Shown: in pieces, positions 18,509 through 27,910 of the stretch | Position numbering within the stretch: position 1 is the stretch's first letter | How the letters are laid out: the number at the start of each line of letters is the position of its first letter | From: Micromonospora qiuiae | GTDB lineage: Bacteria > Actinomycetota > Actinomycetes > Mycobacteriales > Micromonosporaceae | Direction: 5' to 3' | DNA: 64,000 nucleotides | Assembly: GCF_016863555.1 (NCBI RefSeq) | Contig: NZ_BOPC01000024.1 | Location: 1-64,000 of the forward strand | The notes under the pieces: model-generated | The model's database searches: none | Told to the model about the DNA's origin: nothing | The model's input: only the letters and a program-made list of their open reading frames with translations | Translations under genes and position numbers: made by a program

Positions 18509-19006
18509 TTACCGATCTGCCTCGCATGCGATGAGCAGCGGCGGCGGACCCGCGATGCGGTGGGTCCGCCGCGGTGTGGTCCTCGGCGGCGGCAGCCAGC
18601 GATGCCGGTGGCGTACCCCGATGATCCAGGTGCTCCGCCGTTGCGCCGGCGCAAGCAGGGCGTCCGGCTCCTCTGTGCTGTCCAGGATGGCGAAGTCCCA
18701 GGCCAGGCCGGATGGGGCGAGTACGGCGGCGACATGGGCGAACCGTATGCTTTCCAGCGCGCCGATGTGATTGGTGGGGATGGCATGGCCGGCGGTCGCG
18801 AGCATGGCGACCGCTGGAGGGGTACGACGGCGCATCATCACGACCATGAGCGGCACGATGCTTTCCGCGGCGAGCAGCATCGCGTGCCTGACCGTGACGA
18901 CGCTGCAGTCGCGTTCGTCGACCAGCGCCATGATCCTGACCGCGCTTGGCGGTCCGTGCGGCGCCGGCTGGCGGCGGGCAGCCGGCTTTCTCGCGTCGTC
19001 AACCAC
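18509..19006 (-). CDS. Hypothetical protein downstream of the DUF5988 gene
   Basis: From GTG 19006 this gives 165 residues, with the GC-rich third codon positions of a true gene. It begins 17 nt after the stop of the DUF5988 gene and is probably co-transcribed with it. The middle looks like an alpha/beta fold: VRIMALVDERD, a hydrophobic segment (AESIVPLMVVMMRRR) and an acidic patch (DFAILDSTEEPD). The tail is basic and Pro-rich. I do not recognise the family, and the exact start is uncertain. Confidence 0.55.
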   Translation of the reverse strand: MVDDARKPAARRQPAPHGPPSAVRIMALVDERDCSVVTVRHAMLLAAESIVPLMVVMMRRRTPPAVAMLATAGHAIPTNHIGALESIRFAHVAAVLAPSGLAWDFAILDSTEEPDALLAPAQRRSTWIIGVRHRHRWLPPPRTTPRRTHRIAGPPPLLIACEADR

Positions 19007-19022
19007 TGTGGCTCGTCGGGTG

Positions 19023-19253
19023 CTACTCGGCGATGCGCGTGCGTGTGACCCAGCGATAGACGATGACTTCGCTGTCGGGATGCGGGTAACGCTCGTCGGT
19101 GCGCTCGAAGTGTTCGTAACCGCCGCGGTGTTCGACCTTGACCTTGTAGGCGTCAACGCTCGTTAGGCGGAACCGGTCGTCGTCGGGAAGGTCGCTCGGC
19201 CCGCCCACGAGCCGGACTCGTCCGACGACACCCGTCTGCAGACGCTCGGTCAT
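19023..19253 (-). CDS. DUF5988 family protein
   Basis: This 76-residue protein starts at ATG 19253, with GGAGG 6 nt upstream; a longer in-frame start is less well supported. It has the pattern of the DUF5988 family, with LVGGPSDLP near the N-terminus and GGYEHFERT followed by VYRW near the end. Members are small actinobacterial proteins often found in or near biosynthetic clusters, with no established function. Two TAGGGG elements lie 70-90 bp upstream, which links it to the polyketide promoters. Confidence 0.8.
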   Translation of the reverse strand: MTERLQTGVVGRVRLVGGPSDLPDDDRFRLTSVDAYKVKVEHRGGYEHFERTDERYPHPDSEVIVYRWVTRTRIAE

Positions 19254-19325
19254 GATTAACCTCCGTCCGTGCCAGATAGGCCAGGTGGCTGATGCCAAGC
19301 TACGGCGGGTAGCACCTCGGGTCAG

Positions 19326-19341
19326 CCCCTATCGGCCCCTA
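19326..19341 (-). promoter_or_regulatory. Tandem TAGGGG elements upstream of the DUF5988 operon
   Basis: Two direct copies of CCCCTA (TAGGGG on the minus strand) start 10 bp apart at 19326 and 19336. The spacing of one helical turn matches the 11-bp pair in the PKS promoter region. Confidence 0.4.
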
Positions 19342-19396
19342 TGTGGCTCGCCCGGGACGCACCCACCACAGTCCACATCAGACTCCTAGGAGCCGA

Positions 19397-20764
19397 TCAC
19401 GGAATCACGGTCCGGGGCCCGGACGGCGGCGTCGACCGGGAGGCGCGGCGCGGCTCGGCAATCATCAGGACCCGGCCGGGGCTGAGCGAGGCACGGGCCA
19501 CCGGCCGCACGACGCTGTCCCGCTCCGGACGGAGGCGGAAGCGGGACATCACGGCGGCGACTGTCATGACGAGTTCGGTCAACGCCATCTCGTCACCGAT
19601 GCACTTGCGGTTCCCGGCACCGAAGGGCAGCAGGGCCGCCCGCGCGGCAGGTGACGGGTCGCACCAGCGGTCGGGGTCGAACCGCAGCGGATCGGGAAAG
19701 ATTTCCGGGTCATGATGGCGCTGGTACGGGCTGAACAGCACCGTCGTGCCCCGCGCCACCGGATAGCCAGCCAGTTCGGTGTCGCGCGTCACCGCCCGCG
19801 ACAACAGCCAGGCGGGCGGGTAGAGCCGCATCGCCTCCGTGACGGCCCGCCGTACCCGTACCAGGTCCGGTAGGTGATCGGAGTCGACCGGGCGTCCGTC
19901 GAGGACCGCGTCAACCTCTTCCTGTACGGCGCGTTCGTCGGCGGAGTGGGTGGCGAGCAGGTGGAGTACCCAGGACATGGCGTCGCCGGGTGGCTCTGTC
20001 CCACCGATGAGCATCGTCATGACCTGATCGTGGATCTCGTCGTCACGCAGCGCGGCTGTGCCATCGCGGCCGGCGAGTATCGACAGCACGTCACTTAGGT
20101 CGCGGCCGGAACGCCGGTGCGCGCGGAGGGTATCGGAGATCACCCGCCGCATGGTCGCCTGGGCCTGCTCGAAACGGCGGTTGGCCCGCACCGGCAACCG
20201 GTGCACGAACTCGCCCGGGATGATCATGCGTTGGTACACCCCGCGCATGATCACGGGAAGGGCCGCGACAACGCTGGCCACGGCTGGTTCGGCGAGCTGG
20301 CCGCCGAACATCGTCCGGGCCGCCACCCGCAGCGCCAGCGCGTGCATGGCGCGCCCGACGTCGAACGGGTGACCGGCTCGCCACGAGGCGAGTTCCGCCT
20401 CCACCTGAGCGCTGATCAACGCCGCGTAGCCCGCCAACCGGTTCGCCGCGAAGGCCGGCTGCACCAGCCGCCGTTGTCGGCGATGCGTGGCGTAGTCGGA
20501 GCTGACGAGGCCGTCGCCGACGACCAGCCGGGCCCGCTCGAAGAGCGGACCGCCCTTGTCGAAGGCGCGCGGGTCGTGCAGTACCTGGGACACCGCCGCG
20601 CCGCTGCAAGCGAGGTAGGCCGACCTTGGCCCCAGCCGCAGCCGGACCACCTCGCCGATCCCGGTCAGCCCACGCAGGAACGGCAGGGGCCGGTGCCACA
20701 ACTGCATCGCGTGACCGAGTACCGGCAGTGCTCCCGGTGCCTCGGGCAGGGATCGGGCGTTCAT
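19397..20764 (-). CDS. Cytochrome P450 (second P450 of the terpene operon)
   Basis: This 455-residue haem monooxygenase very likely oxidises the terpene made by the operon. The haem loop FGAGNRKCIG holds the cysteine ligand near residue 386, and the ExxR motif is present (EAMR, followed by YPP). The I-helix reads GGTEPPGD, where the usual acid-alcohol pair (E or D, then T) has Pro instead of Thr. That residue normally helps oxygen activation, so the reaction may be atypical or need substrate assistance. The gene overlaps the preceding P450 by 4 bp, so the two are translationally coupled. Confidence 0.93.
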   Translation of the reverse strand: MNARSLPEAPGALPVLGHAMQLWHRPLPFLRGLTGIGEVVRLRLGPRSAYLACSGAAVSQVLHDPRAFDKGGPLFERARLVVGDGLVSSDYATHRRQRRLVQPAFAANRLAGYAALISAQVEAELASWRAGHPFDVGRAMHALALRVAARTMFGGQLAEPAVASVVAALPVIMRGVYQRMIIPGEFVHRLPVRANRRFEQAQATMRRVISDTLRAHRRSGRDLSDVLSILAGRDGTAALRDDEIHDQVMTMLIGGTEPPGDAMSWVLHLLATHSADERAVQEEVDAVLDGRPVDSDHLPDLVRVRRAVTEAMRLYPPAWLLSRAVTRDTELAGYPVARGTTVLFSPYQRHHDPEIFPDPLRFDPDRWCDPSPAARAALLPFGAGNRKCIGDEMALTELVMTVAAVMSRFRLRPERDSVVRPVARASLSPGRVLMIAEPRRASRSTPPSGPRTVIP

Positions 20765-22206
20765 TCTCGACCAGTCCGCATAGGACAGCCAAACGCCAAG
20801 GACTGACCATCGGGGGTGGCGACGGCCGACCAGGCGGGAGACGTCCGGCGGGTGAGTGTCATCGGCATCGGGCCGGGGCCGAGCGTCGCCTCGGGTAGGC
20901 GCTTACGCCGTTCGCCCGGCACCATCCGCATCGACCAGCGCGCGGTGATGGTGGCGATGAGCAGCATGGCCTCGGTGAGGGCGAAACGGTCGCCGATGCA
21001 CTTGCGGTTGCCCATGATGAACGGCTGCATCGCCGCCTTCATGACCGTGTCGACCCGCTCGGGCAGCCACCGGTCGGGGTCGAAGCACTCCGGATCGGCG
21101 AACAGCTCCGGGTTGTGGTGCAACAGGTATGGGCTGAGGAGGATGACAGTCCCCTTGGGTATCGGATGCCCACCCAGCTCACAGTCCTCGGCGGTCAGGC
21201 GGGTGAGCAGCCACACCGGCGGCCGGATGCGCAGTGTCTCGTAGAAGACGCGGTACAGGTAGGGCAGCTGCGCGATGTCGTCGAAGGCCGGTGGGCGGCC
21301 AGCCAGCACGGTGTCCACCTCGTCGTGCAGCCGGCGCTCGACCTCCGGGTGCTCGCTGATCATCAAAAGGGTGGAGCAGATCGCGTTGGCCGTCGTCTCC
21401 ATCCCGCCAGCGAGCAGGGTCATTACCTGCTGGTGGATTTCATACTCGGAGAGTCCTTTGCCGGTGTGCTCATCAGTTGTGTTGATGAGAATCGACATCA
21501 AGTCCCCGTGGTCGACTCCCTCGCTGCGGTACTGCTCGATGGTCTCCGCGACGACCTTGCGCATCCGCTCGTGCGCTACCGCGAACTCGCGGTTCTCCCG
21601 GGTCGGCAGCTTCTCGAGCAGGGCCGTCGGGGCGACCATCCGCTTGTACACGCCGCGGTTGATGATCGGCATGCACTCCTGGACCTCGTCCGCGGCGTGG
21701 CTGCTCAGCGGGTTGGTGACCATGGTACGAGCGGCGATGCGCAGCGTGACGGCGTGCATCTCGTCCCGAACGTCCAGCCGGTCGCCGTCTGCCCACTGTG
21801 CCAGCAGCGTGTCGATTTCTTCCCGCATGATAGCCGCGTAACCCGGCAGCCGGGACTGATGGAAGCCCGGTTGCAGCATTCGCCGCTGCCTGCGGTGCGG
21901 CTTCCAGGTGGCGGCGAACAGCCCCTGGCCAACCAGTTCATCGGCCTTCTCGAAGAGTGGGCCGCCCTTGTCGAACGTCCGCGGCTCCAGCAGGACACGC
22001 TGGATCAGCTGCGGCGCGCAGACCATGATGGCCGGGCGGCGGCCAAGCCGGACCTCGACGAGGTCACCGTACTGGGAGAGATTGACGAGGAATTCCTGCG
22101 GTCGACGAGCCAGAGGCACGGCGTGCCCCAGCAGCGGCAACGCGCCGGGCGCGACGGCGTAGACGCGGGAGGACGTGGGCATGGCGGGTACCTCCGGCTG
22201 GTTCAC
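20761..22206 (-). CDS. Cytochrome P450 (first P450 of the terpene operon)
   Basis: This 481-residue P450 has FIMGNRKCIG as haem loop, ETLR as the ExxR motif, and a normal I-helix AGGMETT. It resembles bacterial terpene-cluster P450s whose N-terminus begins APGALPLLGHAVPL. It overlaps the terpene synthase gene by 4 bp upstream and the second P450 by 4 bp downstream. The similar start of the second P450 (PGALPVLGHAMQL) suggests the pair arose by duplication, after which the downstream copy lost the I-helix Thr. The substrate is probably the cyclase product. Confidence 0.94.
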   Translation of the reverse strand: MNQPEVPAMPTSSRVYAVAPGALPLLGHAVPLARRPQEFLVNLSQYGDLVEVRLGRRPAIMVCAPQLIQRVLLEPRTFDKGGPLFEKADELVGQGLFAATWKPHRRQRRMLQPGFHQSRLPGYAAIMREEIDTLLAQWADGDRLDVRDEMHAVTLRIAARTMVTNPLSSHAADEVQECMPIINRGVYKRMVAPTALLEKLPTRENREFAVAHERMRKVVAETIEQYRSEGVDHGDLMSILINTTDEHTGKGLSEYEIHQQVMTLLAGGMETTANAICSTLLMISEHPEVERRLHDEVDTVLAGRPPAFDDIAQLPYLYRVFYETLRIRPPVWLLTRLTAEDCELGGHPIPKGTVILLSPYLLHHNPELFADPECFDPDRWLPERVDTVMKAAMQPFIMGNRKCIGDRFALTEAMLLIATITARWSMRMVPGERRKRLPEATLGPGPMPMTLTRRTSPAWSAVATPDGQSLAFGCPMRTGRE

Positions 22207-23288
22207 TCAGGACGAAAGCGGGCTATCGGCGCGGTGAGGCTGAGCCAGCCGTACGTGCTGCCGTCCCAGACGGCACCATCGCCGAAGTAACGCGGGGTCA
22301 GGTATTCGAACTCCTGGCTTCCGCCGATGAGGTGGTCCAACCCGGACAGGTACGCGCGGACCTCCGGCGACTCGCCGTGCCGTCCGGCGAGCACCTTGTC
22401 GCGGGCGGCGATGTAGGCGTGCTCGTGGTGCCCGACGAGCTCACAGAGTCGGTCTACGGCAGCCTGCAGCTCAAGATTCTGGTGTTCGCACAGCACCCTG
22501 ACTGTGGTCATGGTGTCTCGCTGCGCATACTCCTTGCGCCACGACAGCAGGTCGTTCACCACGATGAGCTGCCGCATGCCGTGGTGGTGCACATCGTCAA
22601 AAACGCCCTGTGCCGTCAGGTGGGTCATATCCACTTCGGATGCGTACTCGGTGAACAGCTGAAGGAAGTCGCAGCCGAAGCTGTTCACCCGCACCTTCAT
22701 GCAGGTGTCGAAGTCGGGTACCGGGCCGGCGAGCTTGACCTGGATTTCCGTCGCACAGCCGCGCAGAAACGCCTCGAGGCTCCCCACCAGCCTGACGATC
22801 TGGCGCTGGCTCATCCCGGGTGCGATCCGCCGCCACAGGTCCTGGGCGGCGCGGCCGTAGGCCGTGGTTGCCTCGCCGCCTCCGGATCCGCGGCCGTCCG
22901 GACCGACGTCGGCCATGACGGCGGCGAACACTTCGCGGGCAGCGGCATGGTCGGCACCCAGGCGGGATGCATCAGAGACGAAGCTGTCAATGACGGTGAC
23001 GAAGTGGTACCAGTCAGCGATGTTCTGCGCCCGCGCAAGGTCCGCGTACGGCACGGTGAGCGGGCCGTAGATGCCATTGCGCTGGCGCAGAAAGAGCAGG
23101 AGAGCGGCCTCGCTGCCGAAGCAGTCTCCGAGCATGGACCGAATCCAGCCGTTTGAGTTTATTTCTATCCGTGCAGCCTGTGGGTGGTAGGCCACCGGAA
23201 GCAGGCGGGGCAGTGGCGGCAGGTAGAACTCGTCCGGCGTCGGCGACGCCAGGGCCGAGGCTGCCGACGGGGTGAAGGTCGAGGTCAT
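22203..23288 (-). CDS. Class I terpene synthase
   Basis: This 361-residue cyclase folds an isoprenyl diphosphate (chain length not predictable here) into a cyclic terpene. The second metal-binding motif is intact (NDLLSWRKE), and the C-terminal RY pair appears as TPRYFG. At the place of the first aspartate-rich motif it reads VIDSFVSD, so the usual DDxx(D/E) is altered and only one of the paired Asp residues remains. It is the first gene of a coupled operon with two P450s (4-bp overlaps). The start is supported by a family-like N-terminal extension. Confidence 0.93.
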   Translation of the reverse strand: MTSTFTPSAASALASPTPDEFYLPPLPRLLPVAYHPQAARIEINSNGWIRSMLGDCFGSEAALLLFLRQRNGIYGPLTVPYADLARAQNIADWYHFVTVIDSFVSDASRLGADHAAAREVFAAVMADVGPDGRGSGGGEATTAYGRAAQDLWRRIAPGMSQRQIVRLVGSLEAFLRGCATEIQVKLAGPVPDFDTCMKVRVNSFGCDFLQLFTEYASEVDMTHLTAQGVFDDVHHHGMRQLIVVNDLLSWRKEYAQRDTMTTVRVLCEHQNLELQAAVDRLCELVGHHEHAYIAARDKVLAGRHGESPEVRAYLSGLDHLIGGSQEFEYLTPRYFGDGAVWDGSTYGWLSLTAPIARFRPE

Positions 23289-23647
23289 ACCCGTAGTCTG
23301 GACAGGGAGCCTTGAGTGCTGCTAAAGAGGTCGATTCGCTCCTCAAGGCCAAAAAGCGATCGGCGCCGCGCCAGAAGCTGGTCTTACCGAACCCACTGGA
23401 GTGTCGCCGAGAATCAGTTCCTTCTCGCGCCCAGCGCCTGCCCTCCAGCTCGAACTCGCCACCGCTCGTCCACACCGAGCGATCCGACACCGTGATCTCT
23501 ATAGCCGTCAGCCGCCGTCGCTGACCAACCCGGCGGTTCGCCGACGCGGCGCGACATCGACACGTGTCGGCGGACGAACCCCGTGACCAGGCAAGCGGTG
23601 CCACCCGGGCCCTTCCCGCGTCGGCAGCGCTTGCCACGCATCGCAGC
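23289..23647. other. Spacer between the WD40 gene end and the terpene synthase start
   Basis: This stretch of about 360 bp must contain the promoter of the terpene operon at its left side. No convincing gene, repeat or hairpin was seen, and the short open frames lack coding character. Confidence 0.5.
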
Positions 23648-26600
23648 TCAGCATCGTGGGGCCTGGTCCGGATCATTGCCCGTGGCTCTCCACGCCTCGG
23701 CAACTGTCCGGGTGCCACGCAGTGCGGAGCAGACGTCGGACACCACCCGATCGGGGTCCGGATCCACAATATTGATCTGTGAGTACATACCGGCCATGGC
23801 GATCAGTCCGGTACCGGGTTGCACGGCAAGAGCGTTCGAAGAGGTTGATGTACGCACCGCCGCCAGGAATCGCTGTGCTGATACGTCCCACAGTCGCAGC
23901 GACACGTCGTAGTCGCTGACCGAGGCGAGCGTGTTGCCGTCCGGCAGGAAATCCACTCCCCTGATGGCGCCACCGTGCCCGCTCAATGCACCGCCGATCT
24001 GTTTCCTGCTGGCGATATCCCACAAGCGCAGGTTTCGGTCGCTACCACCGCTCGCCAGCACGGTGCCGTCTTGGTTGAACGCCACCGCAGTGGCAAATCC
24101 ATGCCGGCCATCCAGGGTGTCGACCAGATCACCGGTGCGCGGATCGCGAAGGTCGATCTTTCCGTCGCTCAACGGGACGGCGACCAAACTCCCGTTCGGG
24201 GAAAAAGCGATATTGCCTCCTGGGTAAGGCTCGCGCGACACGTCGTTGACTTCATAAGTTATCGAAACTGGCGGCGAGTCGGGGTTGGCGAAGTCCCATC
24301 GCACCAGCCGATAGCGTAGAACTTTGACGTCACCCGAGTCTATCGCGTCCGGGGACGGGCCGCCGTGCGCAACCAAGGACCTGCCGTCAGGACTGTACCG
24401 AACGGAGTAAGGCAGCAGATCTTTTCCGATGGCTCCGGGCCTGCCCGGCTGTCCGCTCGCGACATTCCACAAACGGACAGTGCCGTCGGCGCCTGCCGTC
24501 GCCAGTTGGGCACTGTCCGGCGCGAACGAAAGCGAATTGACTACGCCGGTGTTCAGTTCGCGGACCAGAGACTGGTCGGCCATGTCCCACAGCGTCACCA
24601 CCTTGCCTCTGGTGAAAGCCAGCAGACGCCGGTCCGGACTGAACGCCACGGCCGTGGGTGCGTCGGACTGGTCGAGACTATTGGTCTGTGCCCGCCACAG
24701 AATTGCCGATCGGTCGAGGCTGCCGCTCAGCACGGCATGTCCGTCTCGACTGAATTCGACTGACGCAACGCCTTCGGTGTGTCCGACAAAGGAGCGGACG
24801 GCGGCGCCGTCGATGACCCTCCACCACTGAACGCTTCTGCTTCTGTTCAGACCCGCGATCACGTGTCGCCCGTCCGGACTGAATTCCGCCTCCTTGATGA
24901 ACTCGTTCCCGCCGGGCGGGCGCAGTACCGGAACGCTCGCGGCCCGGCCCTCGCGTACGTCCCACAACCGCACCGTCCCGTCGGCGCTGCCACTGGCCAG
25001 CAGCCAGCCATTCGGACTGAAATCCACGCTTGTCACGTATTTCTCGTGGCCGGTCAGAACCGCCACCCGGCGCCCGGTGGCGGTCTGCCAGACCCGGACG
25101 CTGTTGTTTTCGCCGCCTGCGGCGAGCAGCGAGCCATCCGGGCTGAGGGCGACTCCGAACACGGTGCCGCCGCCCTTGTCGTAGGTACGCACCTGCCGTC
25201 CGCTCGCCACATCCCACAACACGATGGTGGGTTCGCTCCGGGAGGCGGTGGCGATGGAAGTTCCGTCCTGGCTGAATGCCATACTGACGGCGTCGCCGGG
25301 CAGGCTGCGAATGAGTTTGCGCGTGCGCACGTCCCACAACCGCAGCTGGTGCTCGGCTCGTTCACTGGAATGGGCGGTGCCGAGAATGCTTCCGTCCGGG
25401 CTGAACTCGACGATGGGCAGCTTGCCATCCGTGCCGGTCAACTCGGCAACCTGCTGATGGCTCTCGGTGTCCCACAGCGTCACTGTGCCATCGGCGGCCG
25501 CCAGCGCGGCGAGCGTGCCGTCGGGACTGAGAGCCGTGTCGAACAGCCGGGCCTCGACGGGGCCGAGCACGCCCCGGTAGGGAATGCCCTGTGCGCTCAG
25601 GATGGCGCCGCGCGACTCCTCGGTTGGCGCGGCCTGCCATGCTGCTGTTGCCAACAACAGCGATCGGTGCGGATCGGCGTCGCGTGCGGTCAGCGATTCC
25701 GACGAGTACAGCCGGGACAACGCGATGGCACGCTGCTGCTCGGCCCGCTGCCTCTGCTCGTCCGCTACCCGCTGTTGCCACACCGCGAGCCCGCCGGCAA
25801 CCAGGGCGGCCGCGAGCAGGACCGCGAGCGCCCCCACCCCGCGGCGTAGTCGCCGGTTGTTGCGCCGCTCGGTCTCGCGCGCCGATTCTTCCGCGACCTC
25901 GCTTGCCTTGATGAACTCGCGTTCCGCATCGGTGAGGCTGGCCATGCGATCGTCCCGCTCGTCCAACCACTCCAGGAGGCCGGACAGCCGAGCGCCCCGA
26001 AGCAGGCTGCCGTCATCCCGATCGAGGTTGAGCCACTCGTTCGTCGCATCGGTGAGCCTGCGGTGTACGACGAGACCGGCCCGGTCCTCGCTCAGCCAGA
26101 ACTTCAACCGTGGCCACTCACGCAACAGGGCCTCGTGGGCGATCTCGACGGCGTCCTTGTCGACGGCGACGAGCCGGGTAGCGATCAACCGGTTGAGCAC
26201 TGTCACCGAATCGTCGTCACCACCGGTCAGTTCCGATTTCGGCACCCTACGACGAGTGTCATCGACACCCTCACCGACTGCCACCATCGCCAGCAACAAC
26301 CGCCGTACGGTTTGTTGCTCCGGCTCGGACATCGAGGTGAACAGCTTCTCTGCCGCCTCGCGGATCGCGCCCCGAACGCCACCGGATTCCTGGTAGCTGG
26401 CCAGGGCCATGGTGTTGCCTCGGCGCTTCTTCCAGGTTGCCTCCAACGCATACGCGAGCAACGGCAGGGTGCCCGGTTGAGGACCGGCGGCGGCGTCGAC
26501 GACGTCCTCGAGCATCCGATCGACCAGGCCCCGCTCCACGTCAAGACCGACGGCGGCTGCGGGTCCCTCGACGACGCTCCGCAGTTCGGAGATTGTCATC

Positions 26601-27910
26601 GGACCGACGAGAAACTGGTTGTCCTGCAGGATCTCGGCCAAGCCCGGTTCCTCCGCGCAGGAGGAGAAGAAATCCGTCCGCAGGCTGGCGAGCACCAGCG
26701 CGCTCGGAGTGGTCTGATCGTCGGCGACGCTGTCGGCCGCCGCACGGAGGGCCGCGATGAACGCCGTCCGCTCGGCGGCGTCCCCGCAGAGCGTGAAGAT
26801 CTCCTCGAACTGGTCGACGATCAACACCACCGGCCCGGCAGCGTCGAGCCCTTTCCTGCCTGCGTCCGCGAGCGCCGCCTGGCGGGCCAGCGCGGCGAAC
26901 CTGATCGGGTCGTCCCGTACCTCGTCCACCGAAGTCCCGACGGGGCTGCCCGCCAGGACCGCCATGTGGCTGACCAACTCGGTCAGCGGCCTCGAGCCGG
27001 GCGTCAGCCGGACCCGCGGCCAGTTGGCGGAACCGGGAACCGGGAGGTCGCCACGCGACAACGCGGGCACGAGACCAGCCCGCAACAAGGACGACTTACC
27101 GGAGCCGGATACGCCCACCACGAGCAACGGCAATCCGCGATCCTTGGCCACGACCAGTCGGTCGACCAGTTTCGCGGTCAGCTCCTCGCGGCCGAAGAAC
27201 CACTCGGCCTGGCCTGCGTTGAACGCGGACAGGCCGGGGTAAGGGCAGATGCCGGGTGCGGGCGGTGGGACGTGCTCGGCCTTCTCCCGCGCCCGCAGCT
27301 CGACACCGACGTCGCGCAGCAGGGGAGCCAGGTCCTCGGTTCGCGCGACCCACACCGTGTCCCGGCCCCAGTTGTCGTTGGTGTTGTACCTGGCGGATAC
27401 GACACCCAGGACCATGCCGTCGACACCCCGCACCGGGGCACCCGACATCCCCCGCATCACCGCGTTCGCCGTCAACCGGCCCAGCCGCACGCCATTCCGG
27501 GTCGTACCACCCGCCCAATGCCCCGGCGCGTCCAGGAAGCGGAACTCGTGAGAGTCGGGCAGATCCACCGAACCTGTGACCACCACCTCGGCCCGAAGCT
27601 CGACGCCATCCGTGGCCGTCACGCCCGGGGCGACCGCAGGAAGCCCGCTTTCCGCGCGCAACACACCGAGGTCGTGCACCCGGTCGACGTTGACGATCTG
27701 CGCGGCGAAACCGTCCCCACCGCCCAACGGATCCACCTGCACCACGCCGCCGATGTCTCCGGTGTCTGCGGTGCCCGCGCTGATGTTCCGCAGCACATGC
27801 CACGCCGTCACGAAAACGCCCGGCGCTACTTGAAAACATGTGCCTTCGGGGCGACCCGACGCATTCAGAACCCGGCCGAGAAAGCCCGGAACCCTTTCGT
27901 CAGGCGCCAT
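23648..27910 (-). CDS. Trypsin-like protease / STAND NTPase / WD40-repeat protein
   Basis: This is a 1420-residue multidomain protein. Residues 1-200 form a trypsin-like serine protease with all three catalytic motifs: AWH (His 38), HDLGVL and GMSGAPV. Next is a novel-STAND NTPase (start PYPGLSAF, FFGRE; P-loop GVSGSGKSS; Walker B VVLIVDQFEE). A single membrane-spanning helix follows near residue 700 (GALAVLLAAALVAGGLAVW). The rest is a WD40 propeller array with many repeats of the SPDG...LW or VRLWD type. Such proteins are predicted sensors in conflict or programmed-death systems: the repeats sense, the NTPase oligomerises and the protease acts. It overlaps its small partner gene by 11 bp. 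Confidence 0.93.
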   Translation of the reverse strand: MAPDERVPGFLGRVLNASGRPEGTCFQVAPGVFVTAWHVLRNISAGTADTGDIGGVVQVDPLGGGDGFAAQIVNVDRVHDLGVLRAESGLPAVAPGVTATDGVELRAEVVVTGSVDLPDSHEFRFLDAPGHWAGGTTRNGVRLGRLTANAVMRGMSGAPVRGVDGMVLGVVSARYNTNDNWGRDTVWVARTEDLAPLLRDVGVELRAREKAEHVPPPAPGICPYPGLSAFNAGQAEWFFGREELTAKLVDRLVVAKDRGLPLLVVGVSGSGKSSLLRAGLVPALSRGDLPVPGSANWPRVRLTPGSRPLTELVSHMAVLAGSPVGTSVDEVRDDPIRFAALARQAALADAGRKGLDAAGPVVLIVDQFEEIFTLCGDAAERTAFIAALRAAADSVADDQTTPSALVLASLRTDFFSSCAEEPGLAEILQDNQFLVGPMTISELRSVVEGPAAAVGLDVERGLVDRMLEDVVDAAAGPQPGTLPLLAYALEATWKKRRGNTMALASYQESGGVRGAIREAAEKLFTSMSEPEQQTVRRLLLAMVAVGEGVDDTRRRVPKSELTGGDDDSVTVLNRLIATRLVAVDKDAVEIAHEALLREWPRLKFWLSEDRAGLVVHRRLTDATNEWLNLDRDDGSLLRGARLSGLLEWLDERDDRMASLTDAEREFIKASEVAEESARETERRNNRRLRRGVGALAVLLAAALVAGGLAVWQQRVADEQRQRAEQQRAIALSRLYSSESLTARDADPHRSLLLATAAWQAAPTEESRGAILSAQGIPYRGVLGPVEARLFDTALSPDGTLAALAAADGTVTLWDTESHQQVAELTGTDGKLPIVEFSPDGSILGTAHSSERAEHQLRLWDVRTRKLIRSLPGDAVSMAFSQDGTSIATASRSEPTIVLWDVASGRQVRTYDKGGGTVFGVALSPDGSLLAAGGENNSVRVWQTATGRRVAVLTGHEKYVTSVDFSPNGWLLASGSADGTVRLWDVREGRAASVPVLRPPGGNEFIKEAEFSPDGRHVIAGLNRSRSVQWWRVIDGAAVRSFVGHTEGVASVEFSRDGHAVLSGSLDRSAILWRAQTNSLDQSDAPTAVAFSPDRRLLAFTRGKVVTLWDMADQSLVRELNTGVVNSLSFAPDSAQLATAGADGTVRLWNVASGQPGRPGAIGKDLLPYSVRYSPDGRSLVAHGGPSPDAIDSGDVKVLRYRLVRWDFANPDSPPVSITYEVNDVSREPYPGGNIAFSPNGSLVAVPLSDGKIDLRDPRTGDLVDTLDGRHGFATAVAFNQDGTVLASGGSDRNLRLWDIASRKQIGGALSGHGGAIRGVDFLPDGNTLASVSDYDVSLRLWDVSAQRFLAAVRTSTSSNALAVQPGTGLIAMAGMYSQINIVDPDPDRVVSDVCSALRGTRTVAEAWRATGNDPDQAPRC

